Part shown: positions 1-5,502 of the stretch, in pieces
How the letters are laid out: each line of letters opens with the position of its first letter
Position numbering within the stretch: position 1 is the first letter of the stretch
Origin: JAZSQT01 sp045538075
GTDB lineage: Bacteria > Chrysiogenota > Deferribacteres > Deferribacterales > Mucispirillaceae
NCBI GenBank assembly: GCA_045538075.1
Contig: JAZSQT010000005.1
Location: forward strand, 1 to 6,091
DNA length: 6,091 nucleotides
Direction of reading: 5' to 3'
Notes under the pieces: model-generated
Told to the model about the DNA's origin: nothing
The model's input: the letters and a program-made list of their open reading frames with translations, nothing else
The model's database searches: none
Position numbers and translations under genes: made by a program

Positions 1-113
1 AATTTATTTTTTTAGTAAATTTAAATTTTAATTATTAGTTATTATTTTCATCTTTATACTTTTATAATTTTACTGTATAAGTATTTTTAAACATTAATAG
101 GGGTTATAGAATA
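1..113 (+). promoter_or_regulatory. AT-rich upstream region of the yqeY operon
   Basis: No gene is visible here; the stretch is almost entirely A and T. Two -10-like hexamers occur, TATAAT at 63-68 and TATAAG at 76-81, but neither has a convincing -35 box at 16-18 bp, and such hexamers are frequent by chance at this composition. A purine-rich AGGGG at 99-103 lies 10 bases before the yqeY ATG and is the likely ribosome binding site. No hairpin with a T-tract is seen, so the end of the upstream transcript is not defined. A promoter for the three-gene operon here is an inference. Confidence 0.3.
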
Positions 114-554
114 ATGAGCTTAAAAAATCAAATACTTGAAGATATTAAAACTTTTATGAAAGAAAAAGATACAGTTAGTCTTAATGCTGTTAGAATGTTG
201 AAATCTGATATTAAAAATGCTGAAATTGCAGCCATTAAAGAACTTGATGATGAAGGTATTATTAAAGTTGTTCAATCAAGTATTAAAAAACGTAAAGATT
301 CGGCAGAAGTATATATCAAAGCAGGTCGTCAAGAATTAGCTGATAAAGAATTAGCAGAAATTAAAACTTTAGAAAGATATTTACCAGCTCAACTATCAGT
401 AGAAGAGTTAGAAAAAATTATTAAAGATACTATTAGTGAGTTAGATGCTGATAAACGACAAAATTTTGGTATAGTGATGAAATCAGTATTATCTAAAGTT
501 TCAGGAAAAGCAGATGGTAAAACAGTAAGCGAAATTATTAAAAGGACAATTTAA
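114..554 (+). CDS. yqeY: GatB/YqeY domain-containing protein
   Basis: This is a 146-residue cytoplasmic protein, the usual length for the stand-alone YqeY family, which resembles the C-terminal tRNA-binding tail domain of the GatB amidotransferase subunit. The sequence shows the family pattern in order: an N-terminal helix with an AVRMLKSDIKNAEI segment (about 25-38), the basic KKRKDSAEVYIKAGRQELADKE region (about 57-79), the YLPAQLS motif near 88-94, and a C-terminal GKADGKTVSEIIK segment. YqeY proteins are widespread and often lie near rpsU, dnaG or rpoD; their biochemical role is not established, and a tRNA-related function is only inferred from the fold. The start is supported by AGGGG ten bases upstream and by full family length. 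The stop codon TAA shares its last A with the ATG of the next gene, so the two are probably translationally coupled. Confidence 0.93.
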   Translation: MSLKNQILEDIKTFMKEKDTVSLNAVRMLKSDIKNAEIAAIKELDDEGIIKVVQSSIKKRKDSAEVYIKAGRQELADKELAEIKTLERYLPAQLSVEELEKIIKDTISELDADKRQNFGIVMKSVLSKVSGKADGKTVSEIIKRTI

Positions 555-1063
555 TGGGGACTGCTGATTTACTAATAATTGCGTTTATTCTCTTTTTTGC
601 AGTTCGTGGAGTAATTAGAGGCTTTATTATTGAAGTAGTTGGAATTTTAGGTTTAATATTAGCTTTCATATTTTCTTTTATGATATATGCTCCAATGCAT
701 GCTGTTACTAAATCTATTGGCTTTTCAGGTAATGCTGCTTCTATTGCTGCCTATATTTTGGGTTTTATAATAATCTATGTTTTGATTATTATATTAGGTC
801 ATTTAATTCATAAAACTTTAAGAGTAATTCATTTAGGCTGGCTTAATAGACTTATAGGATTTCTCGTTGGAGCATTAAAAGGAACAATTATTGCCGGTTT
901 ACTTTTGTGGGTAATAGTTTATATTATGCCTAAAGATTCTAAACTTATATCAGATATCAATACGTCTCCTGTAGCAAATGTTGCTATGGACGTTGTTCCA
1001 TACGTTTATGAAAAACTTAATAGTATAGCTGGAATAGATAGAATTAATCCCTTTAGTAAATAA
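554..1063 (+). CDS. cvpA: CvpA family inner-membrane protein
   Basis: This 169-residue, very hydrophobic protein belongs to the CvpA family (named for colicin V production). Four membrane segments can be read: about 5-17, 25-46, 62-82 and 100-125. Family marks are an Asp near the N-terminus before the first helix (D5), the RGFIIEV segment (22-28) and the GWLNRLIGFLVGALKG block (95-110) leading into the last helix. The roughly 40 residues after the last helix are mostly polar and probably lie outside the bilayer. Its molecular function is unknown; in Enterobacteria cvpA affects colicin V export and envelope stress tolerance. The start overlaps the yqeY stop by one base, and AAAGGAC at 541-547 inside the end of yqeY is a good ribosome binding site. 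The gene sits between yqeY and mutS2 in one operon, and nothing in the sequence ties it to a bacteriocin. Confidence 0.88.
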   Translation: MGTADLLIIAFILFFAVRGVIRGFIIEVVGILGLILAFIFSFMIYAPMHAVTKSIGFSGNAASIAAYILGFIIIYVLIIILGHLIHKTLRVIHLGWLNRLIGFLVGALKGTIIAGLLLWVIVYIMPKDSKLISDINTSPVANVAMDVVPYVYEKLNSIAGIDRINPFSK

Positions 1064-1064
1064 T

Positions 1065-3338
1065 ATGTATGATTTTAAGTCCTTAGAATTTGATGAATTT
1101 ATATTTTTGTTAAAAGAGACATTTTCTTCAAAGTTTTCTATTGAAGCAACTTCTTACATTAAACCATTATCAGATATTTCTGAAATTTCAAGAGTTCAAA
1201 ATGAGATTAATGAAGCGATAGAACTATCTAAAAATGGAAAATTAATTGAAAATGACGATGAATTTTTTTCTTTATATAATAAGTTAAGAAATGAAAGTTT
1301 TTCCCTTGAACCATTAGAATTTATTATATTAAAAAACTTTTTATTAAAGGTAGAAAAACTTAAAGTTTTACTTTTATCTAAAAAGCCTAACTACTTGAAA
1401 AATAAGATAGAAAATATAAATACATTATCTAATTTATCAAATCAAATTATTAAATCTATCAGTGATAAAGGTGAAATAAAAGATGATGCATCTATTCAAC
1501 TATATGGTATTAGAAAGCAATTAAATGATTGCAAAACACGTATCAAGCATTCTTTAAATAATATTATAAACTCTTCTACTTCAGATAAATTTGTGCAAGA
1601 AAAAGTAATTATTGAAAGAAATGGAAGATATACAATACCTTGTAAAACTAATTTTAGTCAGTATATACAAGGTATTATTCATGATAAATCTTTTTCTGGA
1701 CAAACTTTATATATAGAACCAACTAGTTGTGTATCAATTAATAATGATATGCAAGAATTATACATAAAAGAAAGTGAAGAAATAGCAAAAATTATTTATA
1801 ATTTAATGGAAGAATTAAATAATTCATTAGATGATATTGATTTGCTTATTGAAAATTATAAATATATTAGCTTACAACTTGAAATAGGGTATTTTTATAT
1901 AGATAAAAAATATACATTCGGCGAAATAGATAACTATATATCACTACAAAATATTCATCATCCTTTGCTTTATATTTATAAAGGTGAAAAATCAATTCCT
2001 GTTGATATTAATATTGATAAAGATATATTAAATGTCATAGTAACAGGTCCAAATACTGGTGGAAAAACTGCTGCACTTAAATCTTTAGGGTTAAACCATT
2101 TAATAACTTATTGTGGTTTACCAGTATTTGCAACAAGTGCAAAATTTAAGTTATACAATTCAATACTTGCAGATATTGGTGATAAACAATCATTAACAAT
2201 GGATTTAAGCACTTTTTCATCTCATATTCTTAATATTAAAAACATAATTAATGATGTTGATAGTAATTCATTAGTATTATTTGATGAATTAGGAACTGGA
2301 ACCGAGCCAAGAGAAGGAGCGTGTCTTGCCATATCAATCCTTGATTATTTACAAAACAAGAAAGCAACAACTGTTGTAACAACACATTTTTCAGAAGTAA
2401 AAAATTATGCATTAAATAATCCATATTCTTTATTTTATTCTGTAGATTTTGATTACGATACTTTTATCCCAAAATTTAGATTATTAAAAGATGTAATAGG
2501 TAAATCAGATCCTATATTAATTGCAAAAAAACTTGGATTTAATAATGAAATAATTAATAATGCAGAAAATCAATTGATTCAATATAAATCTACTATTGAA
2601 ATGAATGTAGAAGAGTTAAATAAATTAATTGCTGAAAATAAAAGATTTCAAAGATTATTAGAAGATAAAGAAAAAGAATTGCAAGATAAGGAGAATGAGC
2701 TAAATAATACAGAAAAATCATTACAAGAAAAATTAAATTCTAAAGAACTTGACCTTTTAGAAGAAGCATATAGTCTATTACAAAAAGGAAAACGTTTAGC
2801 TAACGAGAAACTAAGAATAAATGTAAATGATATTGATAAAGACATTACTAATATTTCTAAAAAAATCAATAAATTAAAAATTGAAAGAAAACATATAAAA
2901 GATATTTTAGTAGGTGATTTAATATTTCTTGAACGGTATAATAAAAGTGCAAAAGTTTTATCTGTTGAAGGTGAATACGTTAACTTGAATATGGAAGGAA
3001 TGAGAGTAAAAATTAAAAAAAGTGATGCCATAGGTAAAAAAATAGACAAAAATATCAATCAACAAGTTAATATTACTTCTAAAACAAATAGTAATTCATC
3101 TAAAAGAGAACTTCTTTTAATAGGTAAAAGAGTAGAAGAAGCAATTGATATGCTTGATAAGTTTTTAGATGAATCAATTTTATCAAATTACGACTTAGTT
3201 TATATCATTCATGGCAGAGGATCTGGTCAGTTAAGAAAAGCAATACACGAAGAATTAAGAAAAAATAAAAGAATTAAAAGTTACAGCCTTGCAGAAAATA
3301 ATGATGGAGGCAATGCTGTAACTATTGTAAGATTTTAA
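1065..3338 (+). CDS. mutS2: Endonuclease MutS2 (MutS-family ATPase with C-terminal Smr domain)
   Basis: The 757 residues match the usual MutS2 length, and the N-terminal mismatch-recognition domain of MutS is absent, as in the family. Order: core/clamp region about 1-300; ATPase with Walker A GPNTGGKT at 328-335, Walker B VLFDELGTGTEP around D407-E408, and the TTHFSEVKNYA segment; a Glu/Lys-rich coiled coil about 510-620; a small KOW-like beta segment about 621-660; and an Smr domain about 680-757 with HGRGSGQLR at 716-724. MutS2 proteins suppress homologous recombination in some bacteria, and in Bacillus subtilis the protein acts on collided ribosomes. In the Smr domain the usual LDLRG motif reads LLLIG (683-687), so the conserved Asp is missing, while His716 of the second motif is kept. 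The start, one base after the cvpA stop, has no visible Shine-Dalgarno; MYDFKSLEF fits the family's N-terminus, so coupling to cvpA translation is likely. Its 3' end overlaps the convergent gene by four bases. Confidence 0.96.
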   Translation: MYDFKSLEFDEFIFLLKETFSSKFSIEATSYIKPLSDISEISRVQNEINEAIELSKNGKLIENDDEFFSLYNKLRNESFSLEPLEFIILKNFLLKVEKLKVLLLSKKPNYLKNKIENINTLSNLSNQIIKSISDKGEIKDDASIQLYGIRKQLNDCKTRIKHSLNNIINSSTSDKFVQEKVIIERNGRYTIPCKTNFSQYIQGIIHDKSFSGQTLYIEPTSCVSINNDMQELYIKESEEIAKIIYNLMEELNNSLDDIDLLIENYKYISLQLEIGYFYIDKKYTFGEIDNYISLQNIHHPLLYIYKGEKSIPVDINIDKDILNVIVTGPNTGGKTAALKSLGLNHLITYCGLPVFATSAKFKLYNSILADIGDKQSLTMDLSTFSSHILNIKNIINDVDSNSLVLFDELGTGTEPREGACLAISILDYLQNKKATTVVTTHFSEVKNYALNNPYSLFYSVDFDYDTFIPKFRLLKDVIGKSDPILIAKKLGFNNEIINNAENQLIQYKSTIEMNVEELNKLIAENKRFQRLLEDKEKELQDKENELNNTEKSLQEKLNSKELDLLEEAYSLLQKGKRLANEKLRINVNDIDKDITNISKKINKLKIERKHIKDILVGDLIFLERYNKSAKVLSVEGEYVNLNMEGMRVKIKKSDAIGKKIDKNINQQVNITSKTNSNSSKRELLLIGKRVEEAIDMLDKFLDESILSNYDLVYIIHGRGSGQLRKAIHEELRKNKRIKSYSLAENNDGGNAVTIVRF

Positions 3339-3853
3339 ATTCCTTTTGATTTATAAATATTTTTATACTCAACGTAATGATCTGCGTTTGCTTTAACCCA
3401 TTCTAAATCTTTTTCATCAAGCATTCTTGCTATTTTAAAAGGTGAGCCCATAACCATAGAACCAGAAGGAATACGTTTATTTGGTGGGATAAGAGAACCT
3501 GCAGCAATAATACAATTATCTTCAATAACTGCACCGTCTAAAATTATTGAACCGATGCCAACTAAAACGTTATTTCCTATAGTGCAACCATGAAGTTTAA
3601 CGGCATGTCCAATGCTAACATTATCTCCAATAATAACTGGTTTATTCAAAGATACATGCAAAACAGAACCATCTTGAACATTAGAACGATTACCTATAAT
3701 ACAAGGTTCAATATCTCCTCTAATAACTGAACCATACCAAACACTTGCATCTTTTCCTAAAACAACATGACCAATAACACTACAATTTTTAGTGATATAA
3801 GCTCCATCTCCAAGCTGAATGCCTTTCATTAAATTATTTTCAATATTTTTCAT
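3335..3853 (-). CDS. Gamma-class carbonic anhydrase-like hexapeptide-repeat protein
   Basis: This is a 172-residue left-handed beta-helix protein of the gamma carbonic anhydrase (YrdA/PaaY-like) family, expected to be a cytoplasmic trimer with metal at the subunit interfaces. Imperfect hexapeptide repeats run from about 26 to 125. The three metal-ligand histidines are present: H66 in SVLHV, H83 in IGHAV and H88 in KLHGC, together with the structural R45 and D47 (VIRGD) and Q60-D61 (VQDGS). The acidic loop carrying the proton-shuttle Glu of archaeal Cam is absent, as in YrdA-type members, many of which show weak or no measured anhydrase activity; the physiological substrate is therefore uncertain. 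I chose the start at 3853 because AAAGGTGG (3860-3867, - strand) precedes it by six bases. The in-frame ATG at 3913 would add 20 residues unlike the family and would run across the promoter and palindrome. The gene is divergent from the XRE-cupin regulator. Confidence 0.9.
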   Translation of the reverse strand: MKNIENNLMKGIQLGDGAYITKNCSVIGHVVLGKDASVWYGSVIRGDIEPCIIGNRSNVQDGSVLHVSLNKPVIIGDNVSIGHAVKLHGCTIGNNVLVGIGSIILDGAVIEDNCIIAAGSLIPPNKRIPSGSMVMGSPFKIARMLDEKDLEWVKANADHYVEYKNIYKSKGI

Positions 3854-3886
3854 AATTTTCCACCTTTCTATAGACTTATATCTTAA

Positions 3887-3892
3887 ATTATA
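3887..3892 (-). promoter_or_regulatory. Candidate -10 box for the carbonic anhydrase-like gene
   Basis: On the - strand this reads TATAAT exactly and would place the transcript start near 3880, about 27 bases before the start codon at 3853. The best upstream element is TTGAAT (3908-3913 on the - strand) at a rather short 15-bp spacing, and it overlaps the left arm and first spacer base of the palindrome at 3905-3926. The match is perfect, but the sequence context is so AT-rich that chance is a real alternative. Confidence 0.4.
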
Positions 3893-3904
3893 ATATATTA
3901 CAAG

Positions 3905-3926
3905 TATATTCAAATTTCTGAATATA
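3905..3926. promoter_or_regulatory. Palindromic operator candidate TATATTCA-N6-TGAATATA
   Basis: Two perfect 8-base inverted arms are separated by six bases in the gap between the divergent carbonic anhydrase-like and XRE-cupin genes. The half-sites contain C and G (TTCA/TGAA), so this is more than simple AT symmetry. The 22-bp size suits a dimeric helix-turn-helix regulator, and XRE-family regulators often bind beside their own gene. The site overlaps the likely -35 region of the - strand gene and lies 66 bp upstream of the regulator's start codon. Binding by the adjacent regulator is inferred from position only. Confidence 0.45.
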
Positions 3927-3934
3927 ACTAATAC

Positions 3935-3963
3935 TTTATTTTATTTATAAAGAATAAAATAAA
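3935..3963. repeat. AT-only 11-bp perfect inverted repeat upstream of the regulator
   Basis: TTTATTTTATT (3935-3945) and AATAAAATAAA (3953-3963) are perfect inverted arms around a 7-base spacer that contains most of a TATAAA (3946-3951), a possible -10 box of the regulator gene. It could be a second operator or a melting-prone promoter region. Since the arms contain only A and T, chance symmetry in this background is quite possible. Confidence 0.3.
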
Positions 3964-3992
3964 TATAAGAAAATAAGCATTATGAGGTTTTA

Positions 3993-4529
3993 ATGAATTA
4001 CGGAGCTACTCTAAGAACAATACGCAAAAAAATGAATTTAACTTTAGACGAAGTTTCTAAAAGAACTGACTTTACAAAAAGTTTCATTTCTCAAATTGAG
4101 AATGGTAAAAATTCGCCATCTATTGTTTCTTTGCAAAAAATTTGTTCAGCACTCAATATTACAATTGGGGAACTTTTTCAAAATGAAAAACCCAATATTT
4201 ATATATTAAAAGAGCAAGATTTCCAAAACGATAGTATAGGTAAATCAAAATTTAGTTATATGTCAACTAAATTTTCTGGAAGAAAATTAGAGCCAATTAT
4301 TATTGAAATTCAACCTAATGGAGAAATGAATTCAAAAAATTGTAAAATCACGAGTGAAAAATTTGCATTTATCATACAAGGCAAGGCTAAAGTTCTTATT
4401 GATAACGAAGAACATTTTTTAAACGAGAAGGAATTGATTTACTTTAGTTTTAATACGTCATATAAAATTGTTAACACATCTAATGAAGTTTTAAAGATTT
4501 TATGCGTAGGAATAAATTCTTTATACTAA
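3993..4529 (+). CDS. XRE-family transcriptional regulator with C-terminal cupin domain
   Basis: This 178-residue protein has two domains. Residues about 4-62 form an XRE/Cro-type DNA-binding domain: the helix-turn-helix spans about 17-36 (LTLDEVSKRT turn, recognition helix TKSFISQIE), followed by the typical NGKNSPSIVSLQKICSALNI segment. Residues about 100-175 form a single cupin_2-like beta barrel (IIQGKAKVLIDNEEHFL, then LIYFSFNTSYKIVNTSNEVLKIL). This architecture is common in regulators that sense small metabolites such as polyamines or amino-acid derivatives; the ligand here cannot be read from sequence. The His ligands of the cupin metal site seem to be missing (I119/S121 region in motif 1, Y157 where motif 2 usually has His), so metal-free ligand binding is more likely. 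GAGG at 3984-3987 gives a well-placed ribosome binding site. It is divergent from the carbonic anhydrase-like gene and upstream of panBC; either could be its target, as could neither. Confidence 0.88.
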   Translation: MNYGATLRTIRKKMNLTLDEVSKRTDFTKSFISQIENGKNSPSIVSLQKICSALNITIGELFQNEKPNIYILKEQDFQNDSIGKSKFSYMSTKFSGRKLEPIIIEIQPNGEMNSKNCKITSEKFAFIIQGKAKVLIDNEEHFLNEKELIYFSFNTSYKIVNTSNEVLKILCVGINSLY

Positions 4530-4683
4530 ATTAAATATCTTTATTTTTATCCATTTTAGTAATATAATGGCTTTTGCTTGGATCTTTTTTGACCGAGACG
4601 ATAATAAACATATAGATAATATTTTATAAACTCGTCTTGTTTTTCAAGGCGAGTTTTTTTATTATCAGGAGCTACTATTAATC
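4530..4683 (+). promoter_or_regulatory. panB leader region with possible attenuator
   Basis: This 154-bp gap has two promoter candidates. One is TTTATT (4540-4545) and TATAAT (4563-4568) with a 17-bp spacer. The other is TTGACC (4589-4594) and TATAGA (4611-4616) with a 16-bp spacer, which would start the transcript at about 4623, almost at the hairpin. No room remains for a promoter between the terminator and panB. Segment CGAGACGA (4594-4601) can pair with TCGTCTTG (4632-4639), the 5' arm of the terminator, through eight pairs including one G-U, giving a mutually exclusive antiterminator. The panB ribosome binding site AGGAG (4667-4671) is 12 bases from the ATG, a long but workable spacing. 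I do not recognise a known riboswitch class here. Confidence 0.4.
4628..4660 (+). terminator. Rho-independent terminator hairpin before panB
   Basis: The arms AAACTCGTCTTG (4628-4639) and CAAGGCGAGTTT (4645-4656) form a 12-bp stem with one G-U pair around a five-T loop (4640-4644). The T-tract at 4654-4660 starts within the 3' arm. This is the most GC-rich compact structure in the gap and a convincing intrinsic terminator on the + strand; the opposite strand has no good T-tract. It ends 23 bases before the panB start, so it either ends the XRE-cupin transcript or acts within the panB leader. If panBC is transcribed from an upstream start, read-through must be allowed. Confidence 0.85.
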
Positions 4684-5493
4684 ATGAGTGTTCATAGTAA
4701 AAAATTAATAAAAAATATTAATTTATTTAAAAATATGAAAAATAAAGAAAAAATAGTTTGTCTAACAGCTTACGATTATACGTCAGCAAAGATAATTGAT
4801 AAAGCTGGTATAGATATAATTTTAGTAGGTGATTCTCTTGGTATGGTTGTTAACGGCTATGAATCAACCTTGCCAGTTACCATAGAAGAAATTATTTATC
4901 ATACTAAAAGTGTAAAAAGGGCTATTACTAATTCTTTTTTAGTGGCAGATATGCCCTTTGGTTCTTATCATGGAAACATTGATGATGCAGTATTAAATGG
5001 TATTCGTATAATAAAAGAAACTGGAGCAAATGCAGTAAAATTAGAGGGTGGGATAGAAATTTGTCCAATAGTTAGTAAGCTAACGAATAGTGGTGTTAAT
5101 GTAATGGGACATATTGGCTTAAAACCTCAACAAGTTAATACTATGGGTGGATATAAAATTCAAGGAAAAAACGGTGCAGGAAGTTTAATTGAAGAAGCTA
5201 AATCTCTTGAATCTGCAGGTGCTTTTGCTATTGTTTTAGAGGGCATAGTAAAAGATAGTGCTAAATTAATTACAGAAAATATAAATATTCCTACTATAGG
5301 TATAGGCTCTGGAAAATATTGTGATGGACAAATTTTAGTATATCACGACGCTTTTGGTATTTTTAATGATTTTGTGCCTAAATTTGTTAAACAGTATGCC
5401 GATATTGAAAATATTGTATTTAATGGGACTAAACAATATATTGAAGATGTAAAATCAATAAAATTTCCTGAAGATAAACATTCTTTTGATTAA
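4684..5493 (+). CDS. panB: 3-methyl-2-oxobutanoate hydroxymethyltransferase (ketopantoate hydroxymethyltransferase)
   Basis: PanB transfers a hydroxymethyl group from 5,10-methylenetetrahydrofolate to 2-oxoisovalerate, forming ketopantoate, the first committed step of pantothenate and coenzyme A synthesis in the cytoplasm. The 269 residues match the family length (264 in Escherichia coli) and form a TIM barrel. Diagnostic parts are LTAYDYTSA (27-35), VGDSLGMVV with the Mg-binding D50, VADMPFGSYH with D89, KLEGG with K119 and E121, GHIGLKPQ with H143, the catalytic E186 in VLEGI, and IGIGSGKYCDGQILVYHD. All expected active-site positions are kept. The AGGAG ribosome binding site is 12 bases from the ATG, and no closer in-frame start exists. 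The gene is followed after nine bases by panC, so the two form an operon; a terminator-like hairpin directly upstream may control it. Confidence 0.97.
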   Translation: MSVHSKKLIKNINLFKNMKNKEKIVCLTAYDYTSAKIIDKAGIDIILVGDSLGMVVNGYESTLPVTIEEIIYHTKSVKRAITNSFLVADMPFGSYHGNIDDAVLNGIRIIKETGANAVKLEGGIEICPIVSKLTNSGVNVMGHIGLKPQQVNTMGGYKIQGKNGAGSLIEEAKSLESAGAFAIVLEGIVKDSAKLITENINIPTIGIGSGKYCDGQILVYHDAFGIFNDFVPKFVKQYADIENIVFNGTKQYIEDVKSIKFPEDKHSFD

Positions 5494-5502
5494 AGGTGAA
5501 AA

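Noticed and set aside
1..60. AT-only symmetric stretches (AAATTTAAATTT-like) near the left edge
   Set aside because: They have no G/C positions, no T-tract hairpin and no defined spacing, and are expected by chance at this composition.
554..1063. A bacteriocin (colicin V) production system suggested by the cvpA name
   Set aside because: CvpA-family proteins are widespread housekeeping membrane proteins, and no bacteriocin, immunity or export gene is present in the window.
1171..1190. A TTCTGAAATTTCA stretch resembling the half-sites of the 3905-3926 palindrome
   Set aside because: It lies inside the mutS2 coding sequence, lacks the full symmetric arms, and is readily explained by AT-rich codons.
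2648..3058. A 136-codon open frame on the - strand
   Set aside because: It lies wholly inside mutS2, opposite the Lys/Glu-rich coiled coil, and its Ser/Phe/Leu-rich translation is what the complement of such a segment gives. No ribosome binding site or family resemblance is seen.
3854..3913. Twenty-residue N-terminal extension of the carbonic anhydrase-like protein from an ATG at 3913
   Set aside because: The strong AAAGGTGG site fits the start at 3853, the extension is not family-like, and it would cover the likely promoter and part of the palindrome.
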